A stretch of 46,874 nt of DNA from a candidate division Zixibacteria bacterium RBG_16_53_22. Its GTDB lineage: Bacteria > Zixibacteria > MSB-5A5 > UBA10806. Below, piece after piece: positions 33,152-42,251 of this stretch (position 1 is its first letter; the number at the start of each line of letters is the position of its first letter). The DNA lies in assembly GCA_001775395.1 (NCBI GenBank), contig MEWP01000155.1, positions 52,457 to 99,330 on the forward strand, written 5' to 3'. Below the pieces are notes generated by a model that was given only the letters and a program-made list of their open reading frames with translations, had not been told where the DNA came from and ran no database searches. A program made the position numbers and the translations under genes.

Positions 33152-35317
33152 CTAACGGCCTGCCTGTGTCAACCTAATACTGGTGGTCGAGCGCTTGGCC
33201 GGATTGGAGGCTTTCGACATCACTGCCGTGATCGTCTCCCTTATTTCCTCCAACTGGAATGGCTTGGGCAGGATGGCATCCACCCGGCTGAGCGCTTCTT
33301 CGTTATTTAATTGGGCGCCCCAACCCGAAATGAGGATCACCGGCATACCCGGGTAATTTTCGCGGCAGAATCTGGCGACATCCCAGCCGCCGATCTCCGG
33401 CATTCCGAGATCGGTCACAACCAGATCATACCTTTTTTCCTGAAGAAGCTGCAAAGCCCTTTTGCCGCCGTCGGCTTTCTCGTGCCCGAATCCCATGAAT
33501 TCCAGCATGTCACCGACAACATCGAGCAGGTTTTTGTCGTCATCGACCAGCAATATCGAAAGCGATCCGGGCCCATCGGCTTTGGGCGCCGCCTGATTGT
33601 TATTGGCTCTCCCCCGACTGGGATTGAACCTGAATGTGAACACGGCCCCCTGGTCGGGAGACGAGTCGACATGGATATCGGCTTGATGACGAAACAGGAT
33701 GCCATATACCACTGCCAGGCCCATGCCGAAACCATTCTTCCCCTTGGTAGTAAAGAATGGGAAAAACAGCTTGCTTTTCGTGTTCTCATCCATTCCGACG
33801 CCGTCGTCGCGTATCTGGAGCACAACCTTGCCGTCTTCCATGAAGGTCTTAACCCAGATATTGCCGCCATCGGGGAGCGCATCGACGGAATTCAGAATTA
33901 CATTGCAGACAGCTTCCTTGAGTTCGTCGTGGCTGCCGTCTATTATTTCGACGGGACCCAATTCCCTGTGGAGATTGATGGTTCGGCCTGACATCTGCAC
34001 GGTATCTTTCCATGCCGGCTTGGTGGTTTCGATCGCCTCCTCCACGGTTTTGTTCAGGTCGACCTGGCTATGCTGCAGGCGGCTCGAAACGTGGGTGAAA
34101 TCCTGAAGGCGTTGAACCGTGCGCCGCCCCTTAAGGGTTACATCGACTATTGTCTGAAGATCCATTTGCAGGTCGGGGTCTTTTATTTTCTTCAGCAGAA
34201 GCTGAGTCCTGCCCAGGATAGTCCCCAGGACATTATTGAAATCGTGGGCCACGCCCCCGGCCATATCCCCCAGGGCTTTGAGCTTCTCGGTCATGATGAG
34301 CTGCTCCTGGGTGGCCGAAAGCTCCTCGTAAGCCTTCTCCAGGCTTTCGAAGAGCTTGGCATTCTCGATAGCATCGGCCGTCTGGCGCGCGAAAATGGTC
34401 AGGATCTCCAGATCCTCGCGCGCGAATTCCATACCCGAATAGCTCCAGAGGGTAATTGCCCCTATGACATCACCCGACCAGGTCAGCGGGGCGCTGATCA
34501 GCGATTCCCGCTCGACCGGCGTTCCCGGCACCTGTATGGAACGGGGATCGATATTCGAATAATTCGATATTATGCCTTCCCCTGACTGCGCCACGCTCCC
34601 CGTGACACCCTCACCCATTTTGAGGTTGAAGGTGCTGAGTTCCTCTTTATAGCGGTCATCGATAATGACCAGAGGTCTCAGGAGCATTTCGCCTTTGTCG
34701 ATAATGAAGATTCCACCGCCATCGGCAGTCATGATCTCCATGGCCAGCTTCAGGGCTTTCTGCAGCACCTCGGTGTAATTTCTCGATGAATATATGGAGG
34801 TTGATAGTTCCAGCAGGGCGGCCAGCCTGTCGCCCCGCTCCCTGGCCCTTTTCTTATTCTGCAGGGACTTGAGGGAGAGGCACAGCAGATCGGTCAGGAG
34901 ATTGGCCTTCATGAGATCGTCGTCCTGGATTTGCCGGGAAGCGTTCCAGATCCAGCAACCCAATCCGTATTTCTTTTCATCCGCGGGAAAAGGGGCGACA
35001 ATGATGCTCGAGGCCCCCAGAATTTTCATAAGGTAGCAGGCGAATTTATTGCCTTTGCCGCGGCTGGAGGTATGAATAGAGCCATTGTTACTGCCTGTCA
35101 CCCACAGTTCGGGGGGCATGGCATTGAGGTCGTTAAAGAGGTTTCGACGGGTAAGGCGATCGAGTTGATCCTCGGTGTATAGCTCGAATTCCCGGCCATT
35201 CGATTGAGGCAGCAGGAGTATGAAATAGTCGGAGCCCAGGGCAACTCTGGCCTTTTCCAGGCTCGATTTGAATATCGAGCGATCGGTATCGAAAATCGTT
35301 TGGCTAGTATTGGCCAA
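33152..35317 (-). CDS. GAF-domain hybrid histidine kinase (721 aa)
   Basis: A 721-residue soluble kinase. Two GAF-like domains (the first divergent, about 10-160; the second about 175-325, with TADGGGIFIIDKG) lead through a coiled coil to an HPK4-type DHp (ALGDMAGGVAHDFNNVLGT), then an HATPase (VICNVILNSVDALPDGG, IRDDGVGMD, GFGMGL) and a C-terminal receiver (ILLVDDDKNLL, phosphoacceptor Asp in DLVVTDLGMPEIGGWD). It starts with TTG inside the last codons of the giant kinase gene (14-nt overlap). The HPK4 type is typical of NtrB-like kinases, which pair with NtrC-type regulators such as the one at 29243-30670. The signal sensed is unknown. Confidence 0.9.
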   Translation of the reverse strand: MANTSQTIFDTDRSIFKSSLEKARVALGSDYFILLLPQSNGREFELYTEDQLDRLTRRNLFNDLNAMPPELWVTGSNNGSIHTSSRGKGNKFACYLMKILGASSIIVAPFPADEKKYGLGCWIWNASRQIQDDDLMKANLLTDLLCLSLKSLQNKKRARERGDRLAALLELSTSIYSSRNYTEVLQKALKLAMEIMTADGGGIFIIDKGEMLLRPLVIIDDRYKEELSTFNLKMGEGVTGSVAQSGEGIISNYSNIDPRSIQVPGTPVERESLISAPLTWSGDVIGAITLWSYSGMEFAREDLEILTIFARQTADAIENAKLFESLEKAYEELSATQEQLIMTEKLKALGDMAGGVAHDFNNVLGTILGRTQLLLKKIKDPDLQMDLQTIVDVTLKGRRTVQRLQDFTHVSSRLQHSQVDLNKTVEEAIETTKPAWKDTVQMSGRTINLHRELGPVEIIDGSHDELKEAVCNVILNSVDALPDGGNIWVKTFMEDGKVVLQIRDDGVGMDENTKSKLFFPFFTTKGKNGFGMGLAVVYGILFRHQADIHVDSSPDQGAVFTFRFNPSRGRANNNQAAPKADGPGSLSILLVDDDKNLLDVVGDMLEFMGFGHEKADGGKRALQLLQEKRYDLVVTDLGMPEIGGWDVARFCRENYPGMPVILISGWGAQLNNEEALSRVDAILPKPFQLEEIRETITAVMSKASNPAKRSTTSIRLTQAGR

Positions 35318-38300
35318 TCAAAACCCCTTTTCCCTCATCGGTCAATGCCTCATCGACCGCTCTCAAGATCTCCTCAATCTTAAATGGCTTGTAAATCAGG
35401 GACCGGATATTATGCGCGCGCAGCGTCTCATCGTCCAAATTGGCGCCCCAGCCGGTCGCCAGGATAATCCGGGTTTCAGGGTAAGCCCTGTGAATCTGAT
35501 CAGCCAGCTCCCAGCCGGAGATTCCGGACATGCCGAGATCGGTGATGATGATGTCGAAACTGCTTTCCGTCAGCATCTCGAGGGCCTGTTGACCGTTGCC
35601 GGCCGACTCCACACGGTGGCCGGCCGATTGCAGTATCTCGGTCACGACGTCGCGAAATTGCTCCTCGTCATCGACTATCAATATGCTTCCGGCATTACCC
35701 TTAATAGCCGGGACTTCGATGAATCTGGTTTCGTCCTCTCCGGCCTTTCGTATCGGTATCGTGATATCGAATTTGGTCCCTCGCCCGAACTCCGACTCGA
35801 CTTCGATGAGTCCTTTGTGCCTGGCTATTATGCCGTACGTCACCGATAATCCCAGGCCGGTGCCGTGGGCGCCCTTGGTTGTGAAAAACGGCTGGAATAT
35901 TTTCTTGCGGGTTTCCGGTAACATGCCCTCGCCGGTGTCCTCGACCGTGATCCTGATGACCGAATTGTTCTCCGGCCAGGCATTGATGATGATCTTCCCC
36001 ATCTGCTGAATGGCATCCGCGGCGTTGTTGATGAGATTGGTGAACACCTCTCGAAGTTCCGAGGGGCTACCCGTGGTTTGAAGCTGGCCGGTCCTGTGAA
36101 ACTCCACGTCGATAGATTTGCCCATAGCCAGGGCGTATTCATGCCATCGGGGCTTGGTCAGCTCTATGGTGTCCGATATGATCTGGTCGATTTGAAGTTC
36201 TATGAATTTCTCCGACGGTCTTTTCTTGGTGAACTCGCTGATTCTCGAGAGAATTTGGCTGCCGTCGTTGGCCGCCTTCTCGATAAGGTCCAGATTCTTT
36301 TTCAAATACGATTTGCCCGAACAATCCTCGATGTCGTCAAACTGGCGCGAGATTAATTGAAGCCTGCCGAGGATGGCGGCCAGGATGTTATTGAAATCGT
36401 GCACGACGCCCGATGACATCTCGCCCAGCGCGCGGAGTTTCTCGGTTTGTATAATCCTGTCCTGGGCCTCCTGAAGCTGCTCGTAGGCGGTCTTGAGTTG
36501 CCGGTAGAGCTGGGCATTTTGCCAGGCGATTCGCAGATGCACCGCCAGGTCCTTTAGCAACGCCAATTCCTGTTTCGAAAAACCCTCCGAGTTCGACGAG
36601 CCGACTATCATGACAGCTTCGGCCCGAGTGTTGTCGCCGATCGGGAACAGAGCCAGGCTTCTTATTCCGGCATCCACCACCGACTGCAATCTCTCCGGGC
36701 CTCCGAGACTGACCATCTGCGAGAACGAGACGAATTCCGGTTTGACATTGGCGATTACGTCCTCGAGTTTCTGGCGAAGCATGCCGAGCATATTTTCGGC
36801 CGATATATTCCCGGCTGTCTTGGGAGTGTAGCCGGCCTTGAAGATAAACGAGTCACTCTCCGGCACGACCAGCGCTGTCCAGCGGTAGCCGGCGTTATCG
36901 GCCACGGCCCTGGCCACGACGCGGAAAAAGCTGTCCAGGTCGAGAGTGGCGGAAATCGCCTTGTTGATATTATCGATGAGGGCGAGGCGCTCGGCCTTCT
37001 CGATAGTCTCACCGAATAGAAATGAATTGTCCATGGCCACGGCCATGATATCTGCCAGGGCCTCGAGCGTACTGATATCCTCGGGTGTGAAGTCGTCGAG
37101 CGTCATCGATTCGACATCGAGCACGCCGATCACTCTCTCGGCAATGAAAATGGGGATGCAGACCTCGCTCTTGACATCGCCGACCGCCACAACATATGTC
37201 GGCTCGGAGTTCACGTCGGGGCTGTATATCGTCTTGCGCTTTTCGGCGGCCATGCCCAGCAGGCCCTGGCCGAGGGGCACGGTGAAATCATCGGGAAGCT
37301 TCTTATCGGTGGCGGATGACTGATGCCCTATATGAAAATGATGACTCTTATGATCGATCAGAAATACGGTAACTAATTGGTATCCGAATGCTTCTTGAAT
37401 GGAGTTCGAGGCCAGGCGGAGAACCTCCTGAGCATCCAGCGATTTCGACAGCTTTCTCGAGAAATCGAATATCGTCTTCAGCTTTAGCCCGCGCTCCCTT
37501 TCCCTTTCGAAAAGCCTGGCCCTCTCCAGAGCCACCGCTATTTGTCCGGCCAGCGCCTTTAAAAAACTTTCATCGACACGCCCGTAAGCGCATTTTTCGG
37601 AGGAGCCGACACTGAACACTCCTATCAGCCTCTCCCCCATTAGAATCGGGACCGATATTTCCGATAATGTTTTAGGGAAAGTGGGGCGGAAATCCGATTC
37701 GACCCGAATATCCTCGACGATTATCGATTCCTCGGTAGAAGCGACCAGCTGGGCGGCTCTGATCGCGGTTGTGTCCGGCAAATGCTCGTCAGGTTGCTCG
37801 GTGTCGAAACCGTTGCCGACCAGCGGGGGCAGAAGGTGTTTTTTCTCATCCACCGGAAAAACAGCCGCCGCGGAGTACCGCAGGAATTCGCGGGTTGCAG
37901 TCAGGACCTTTTCCAGCATGGAGTTGACGTTTATCTCGGAATGAATGGCGGCGCTGGCGTTGTAGAGGACTGTCAATTGATCGACTCTTCGATTGATGAA
38001 CCCGTACAACCGGGCATTCTCGATCGCCGAGGCGGCCTGCGACACGACGGCCTGAACGAAATTGAGCCTGTCGGACCCGACTGAGGAACGGGAGCGAATC
38101 CGTTCTTCTCCCAGGATCACCACCCCAATCGATTTTGCCGAATGGGATATGGGTATGATCGTTAGCAGCTTGACGGTCTCGATCTTGAAAAATCCTCTTT
38201 CCGAATCAGTCAGCTCGCCCTCGTCCTGCGGCCCGAGGATAAGTGTGCGTCGAGCTTCCATGGCCTCCGCCAACCTGGGGAATTCCACGAGATTGACACG

Positions 38301-39950
38301 GCTTATTTCGGGGGCGCTGACTCCGTTCTGGCGCTTGGTATGGAAAGAGGCCACCTCCATGACATTTTCTATATCCGTATTCAGCAGGATTACGCAATAG
38401 GTGCCCCCCGCGTATTCGGTCAGTCGTGTGGCGACGATCTGAAGAACCGACGGCAATTCCAGGGTCGACGAGATTGCCAGCGATGTCTCCTGCAGAATTC
38501 GCGTTTTGTCTTGCCTGGCCGATTTTTCTTTTTCCATGGCCAGGCCAAAGAGTATCGCCCCCAGCAGGTCGCTTATCAGGGCGATCGAGCTATCGTGCAG
38601 TTCGTTCCCCGGCTCGGAACCGAAAGAAACAAGCACCAGGAACCCGGAAAATTGCGACTTGAAGGAAAGCGGAATGCAGTAGACATGGCTGTAACCCTTG
38701 AATACGCCTCCGTAGGTCTTTTCGAAAACGCTTGAATTGGGGTCCAGATCGATCAGGCGCGCGTGCTGCTTGCGACAGTGATTGACCAAACCAAGGCCTG
38801 TGGGCGTTCGGCAAATACCAATGATGACGTCATTCGTGAGGTTTGCCTTGCCGACAGCTTCGATCTTCTCCTCGGCCGAATCGAACAGAAACGCCGCGCC
38901 TCCATAAGTGCCCGAAACGCCGACAGTAATTTCGATTATTTTATCGATAACATCCTGGCCATACCCTTTTTCCCGGATCAAATCCATCAAAGCTGTAATT
39001 ATATCGATAGCGCGCTTGAAGCGAGCCTTCTCGCCCTGATTTTCGTCAACCAGGGCGAAGATATCCGACAATTCAGGCATGGTGCTCTTGACGATTTGTT
39101 GATCGCGTCTGAATATCTCGACTCCGGGTTTTTCCAATTTCAAAATTCGCCGCAGCAGATCGAAGTGCCCTTCCAGCGATTCAAAATGACCATAAAGGAG
39201 ATACAGAAAAACCAGAAAGGCGAAAATCGGCAGGGAACCCAAAGCAACAAGCTCCCACCCGGAGATATCCGACTTGGACTCTGCCGTCTTTGGCTGAATG
39301 GAGACGGCATAAATCTCCTGGCCATCGAGGCCTTTGACTGGAAAAGCCGTCAGAGGCGGCCCGATTTCGGCGTCAGCCAACCGATTGATTCCGGTAATCC
39401 TCCTCTCTGGATCTGCCATCGAAAATGCCTGATCCAGCGGAAGAGCCAGAACTACGATCATTTCTTTGCCGCTCCTATCATTTGCCGGAGCGGCAGCGAT
39501 GATATACGGCTTACCCTCCAGTTCAACGACAAGACTTCCTGCCCAGCCCGAAATGCCTTTTGACAGGCCGCCGGGAATCTTGGGAACGGATCCCTGGGGA
39601 ATACCGCCATGAATGAGGCCGCCGCTATCGACACACCACGTCAGGAGCCCCGAGGATGTCCCGATTAATTTGTCTACCGCCGAAATCAAGGCCTGGTCGA
39701 TTCCCACTTCCTCGGCGACATTATCCGCAAAAGACTCCGCGCAATCGCGGGTCATCTGTTCACAGCGCCGGAGGCCTCCGTTGAGGATCGATTCGAAATA
39801 CCTCCTCGATTCTTCATAAGCGAATTCTTGTATCTGGTGATTGGTCTTAGCCCTGGCCAAAAGGTATAGCGGGACCGACAATGACGAAATGAAAATCCCG
39901 GTCATCACGATTCTGACATAAAGCGATTTATGTGATCCGGCGATTTTCAT
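35304..39950 (-). CDS. giant membrane-anchored five-GAF hybrid histidine kinase (about 1548 aa)
   Basis: I use the ATG at 39950 (GAGAG 8 nt upstream); a TTG lies two codons earlier. Two membrane helices (about 13-33 and 232-253) flank a periplasmic domain of about 200 residues, possibly Cache-like. Five GAF domains follow (about 315-475, 485-655, 660-830, 835-1010, 1015-1180 by repeated patterns such as AVALERARLF and AIENARLY). Next come a coiled coil, a DHp with ALGEMSSGVVHDFNNILAA, an HATPase (LINNAADAIQQMG, VEDTGEGM, GTGLGLSV) and a receiver (ILIVDDEEQFRD, IIITDLGMSGISGW). It is far larger than a usual hybrid kinase. It overlaps the next kinase gene by 14 nt and follows the DHp-only GAF protein gene. 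Several signals may be integrated here. Confidence 0.9.
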   Translation of the reverse strand: MKIAGSHKSLYVRIVMTGIFISSLSVPLYLLARAKTNHQIQEFAYEESRRYFESILNGGLRRCEQMTRDCAESFADNVAEEVGIDQALISAVDKLIGTSSGLLTWCVDSGGLIHGGIPQGSVPKIPGGLSKGISGWAGSLVVELEGKPYIIAAAPANDRSGKEMIVVLALPLDQAFSMADPERRITGINRLADAEIGPPLTAFPVKGLDGQEIYAVSIQPKTAESKSDISGWELVALGSLPIFAFLVFLYLLYGHFESLEGHFDLLRRILKLEKPGVEIFRRDQQIVKSTMPELSDIFALVDENQGEKARFKRAIDIITALMDLIREKGYGQDVIDKIIEITVGVSGTYGGAAFLFDSAEEKIEAVGKANLTNDVIIGICRTPTGLGLVNHCRKQHARLIDLDPNSSVFEKTYGGVFKGYSHVYCIPLSFKSQFSGFLVLVSFGSEPGNELHDSSIALISDLLGAILFGLAMEKEKSARQDKTRILQETSLAISSTLELPSVLQIVATRLTEYAGGTYCVILLNTDIENVMEVASFHTKRQNGVSAPEISRVNLVEFPRLAEAMEARRTLILGPQDEGELTDSERGFFKIETVKLLTIIPISHSAKSIGVVILGEERIRSRSSVGSDRLNFVQAVVSQAASAIENARLYGFINRRVDQLTVLYNASAAIHSEINVNSMLEKVLTATREFLRYSAAAVFPVDEKKHLLPPLVGNGFDTEQPDEHLPDTTAIRAAQLVASTEESIIVEDIRVESDFRPTFPKTLSEISVPILMGERLIGVFSVGSSEKCAYGRVDESFLKALAGQIAVALERARLFERERERGLKLKTIFDFSRKLSKSLDAQEVLRLASNSIQEAFGYQLVTVFLIDHKSHHFHIGHQSSATDKKLPDDFTVPLGQGLLGMAAEKRKTIYSPDVNSEPTYVVAVGDVKSEVCIPIFIAERVIGVLDVESMTLDDFTPEDISTLEALADIMAVAMDNSFLFGETIEKAERLALIDNINKAISATLDLDSFFRVVARAVADNAGYRWTALVVPESDSFIFKAGYTPKTAGNISAENMLGMLRQKLEDVIANVKPEFVSFSQMVSLGGPERLQSVVDAGIRSLALFPIGDNTRAEAVMIVGSSNSEGFSKQELALLKDLAVHLRIAWQNAQLYRQLKTAYEQLQEAQDRIIQTEKLRALGEMSSGVVHDFNNILAAILGRLQLISRQFDDIEDCSGKSYLKKNLDLIEKAANDGSQILSRISEFTKKRPSEKFIELQIDQIISDTIELTKPRWHEYALAMGKSIDVEFHRTGQLQTTGSPSELREVFTNLINNAADAIQQMGKIIINAWPENNSVIRITVEDTGEGMLPETRKKIFQPFFTTKGAHGTGLGLSVTYGIIARHKGLIEVESEFGRGTKFDITIPIRKAGEDETRFIEVPAIKGNAGSILIVDDEEQFRDVVTEILQSAGHRVESAGNGQQALEMLTESSFDIIITDLGMSGISGWELADQIHRAYPETRIILATGWGANLDDETLRAHNIRSLIYKPFKIEEILRAVDEALTDEGKGVLIGQY

Positions 39951-39972
39951 GGCCAATTCTCTCGACGACGCT

Positions 39973-42033
39973 TCACTTCTCCGCCGTTCCCTGTGTTATC
40001 TCGTGAATACGCTCGGCGTTTTTCTCGATAACCTCGAGGTATCGCCCAACATGCCGATCGATGTCCGGGCAACTGTCTTTAAGATACTCGCATGATGCCA
40101 GGATACCGGCCAGGGGCCCGTTGATTCTCGACCTAACTCCCACAGCCAATCGCGGTTCAGCCAGCCCGGACTTAACTTCCGCCTTGACCACCTTTAACTT
40201 CTTCTGGCCCTCCCGACCGCCGCCGGCTAAGGATTTCACTTTGTGCCTCATCAGAATCAGGGAAAGCAGCCCGGCAATATTGCCCAGGAACAATTCTGCC
40301 AAATCGTCCGAGCCCGGCCTCTGGGAACCCCTGAAATCGCCTGCAATCAATGCGCCCATGGCTTTGTCTTTTAGAATTATGGGGACAATCATCCCCCGCT
40401 TGATACCCTCGGTCAAGAGCAGGCAAGCCTCGTCATGCGACATAATCAAGCCCGGCTTTTCCTGTCCGAAGGCCACGGTTGTCTTCGCGACCAGAGCCCT
40501 CTTATGAAGAGGGGTTCTTTCCAATGGTATGGAAGGTTGAAGTTGGGATTGAAGTCCTGCGGGCCATAACCGGGCCAAAGCCGCAGTCTTAAGCTCGCTC
40601 TTGCGGGAGTCGCAAATGGTCAACCTGCAGAACTGGAAGATACCTGATTCGACCACGACCTGAGCGGTCTCCTGCAGAATCTCGTCGATATTTTCGCCGG
40701 TCAGGGCCCTCTCCTGCAGATGCCGAACCGCTCCCAGCAATTGGGTAAATCGACTATTCTGCTCGATGGCGTCCTCCCTGCCAAGCCTGAGTGCTATCAG
40801 GTCGCACAAAGCGCACAATATATCGGCCGGCGCCTGGCCAGCCGGACGGGAGTCGGAGAATCCGGTCTCGATCCAAAAGCGCTTGCCAATGGCGGAATTA
40901 CCGGTGGCCAAGAGCGACCCTCTCGACGGAATTGCCCGCACCCTGGCCGTATCGCACGATTCCCCTTCGCCTGGCGTTGAGAATAGAAACGGATATTGTG
41001 CCTTCGCCAAATGACCAATCTTGATTCCAAGCACCGAACCCGGATGAATCTCGAAATCAAATGACTGCACCGGACCATCACCCCCGATATATAAATTCAT
41101 TTCGGAGAACGGTAAGTGCTTAGCGATCAGTTTAGCCGATATTATGAGAGGAGAATATAATCCTGAATTGGCTCTGAATATTCCCGATAGCGTCGATTGA
41201 AGATCGCGAAGCTGAAGTTGCCGCTTATTCTCGCGGTCGGCCGCCGCAAGTCTGATATACTTGCCGAGCGCCGAGGCCATGATATTCAATATTTCCAATT
41301 CGACGCTATTTAATCGGTGTTTTCTCGAATAATACGCAGCCAGAACTGCGGTGCCGTTTTCAAAGGGGATGGCGGCGAAACTTTCGACCGGCCCTCTCGA
41401 CGTGGCGACAAGACCGGCGGCATGAATCCGGCCGGAATCGCTCGACACAACAGACTCCCCATGGAGAGCGGCCTCAGCTATTAAACTTGACTGCTGAGGG
41501 TCCCGAACCGAGCTCGGTATGTCACTGCCGAGACCGTTTTCGAACAGCAGCTCGAATTTGCCTTCTCCCTTTACGGTATGCAGGCTCACACCATCGCAAT
41601 CCAGGGCCATCTTGAGGTATCTCGACATCTGCTCCCAAAACGTCCCAATGGCCTGTTCCCGGACGACCGCCCGGGCCAATTTCTCGGCAAATGCCCTTGA
41701 ACGAGAGGCTGTGATCGGACTATCCAGTTCACCGCCACCCGATTCCATGACGCCCCAGACTATGAGGCACCATCCCCCGAGGCATCCGATGATATTTTCA
41801 AGATAAAAAACCAGGCCTGAACGAAGTAAAGCTTGGTCTATAACCCCGAGGCGCCCGACAATGCCTGCCATAGCCCCGAACAGGAGCAACGATAGGCCCA
41901 GCTTGATCTTAGACAAGGAGACTCCCGACGCTGCGAATTGGCGAGTTGTCATCCTGGAAAGCACGATAAGGAGCGATGCGGTCCCCAATAGCCAAATCAG
42001 TCTCTGTTGGATTATTTCCATAGAATACCCCAT
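39973..42033 (-). CDS. membrane GAF protein ending in a degenerate DHp helix (no HATPase)
   Basis: A 686-residue protein. Three N-terminal hydrophobic helices (about 10-28, 42-62, 75-97) are followed by GAF-like domains (about 115-270, 280-430 and 435-615). The last 65 residues look like a histidine-kinase dimerisation helix (AVGVRSRINGPLAGILASCEYL), but the phosphoacceptor His is replaced by Ser (codon 40129-40131), and no ATPase domain follows before the stop. It cannot act as a kinase. It is encoded directly upstream of the giant kinase, so it may dimerise with it and pass on a signal. The start could also be the ATG at 42021. It is the first gene of the string and probably has a weak promoter upstream. 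Confidence 0.75.
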   Translation of the reverse strand: MGYSMEIIQQRLIWLLGTASLLIVLSRMTTRQFAASGVSLSKIKLGLSLLLFGAMAGIVGRLGVIDQALLRSGLVFYLENIIGCLGGWCLIVWGVMESGGGELDSPITASRSRAFAEKLARAVVREQAIGTFWEQMSRYLKMALDCDGVSLHTVKGEGKFELLFENGLGSDIPSSVRDPQQSSLIAEAALHGESVVSSDSGRIHAAGLVATSRGPVESFAAIPFENGTAVLAAYYSRKHRLNSVELEILNIMASALGKYIRLAAADRENKRQLQLRDLQSTLSGIFRANSGLYSPLIISAKLIAKHLPFSEMNLYIGGDGPVQSFDFEIHPGSVLGIKIGHLAKAQYPFLFSTPGEGESCDTARVRAIPSRGSLLATGNSAIGKRFWIETGFSDSRPAGQAPADILCALCDLIALRLGREDAIEQNSRFTQLLGAVRHLQERALTGENIDEILQETAQVVVESGIFQFCRLTICDSRKSELKTAALARLWPAGLQSQLQPSIPLERTPLHKRALVAKTTVAFGQEKPGLIMSHDEACLLLTEGIKRGMIVPIILKDKAMGALIAGDFRGSQRPGSDDLAELFLGNIAGLLSLILMRHKVKSLAGGGREGQKKLKVVKAEVKSGLAEPRLAVGVRSRINGPLAGILASCEYLKDSCPDIDRHVGRYLEVIEKNAERIHEITQGTAEK

Positions 42034-42093
42034 TCCCCCCGGTTTCTAAGTAATTTATCGACATCTCGCAGGCCGAATTAAGAGCAAACCACC

Positions 42094-42122
42094 TTGACAT
42101 TTAAATTCAGTTAGGGTAAGAT
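42094..42122 (+). promoter_or_regulatory. sigma-70-type promoter of the OPT/amidohydrolase operon
   Basis: TTGACA (42094-42099, perfect) and TAAGAT (42117-42122) are separated by 17 nt. The start would be near 42129, giving a leader of about 120 nt before the OPT gene. A short frame with GAGGTG upstream begins at 42136 in this leader. Confidence 0.72.
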
Positions 42123-42251
42123 TTTGAGGTGATCGATGTCATTCTTGAGACGGCGACGGGACCTGGCGTTTTTCCTTCCCGATTTGCCTTCGCTTATTTT
42201 ATCAGGCCTAAAACCGACATATTACCCCATTAAAACAACAGGGAGATCTGC

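Noticed and set aside
39957-39972. A separate promoter between the DHp-only gene and the giant kinase
   Set aside because: The gap is too short to hold -35 and -10 elements and neither is present.
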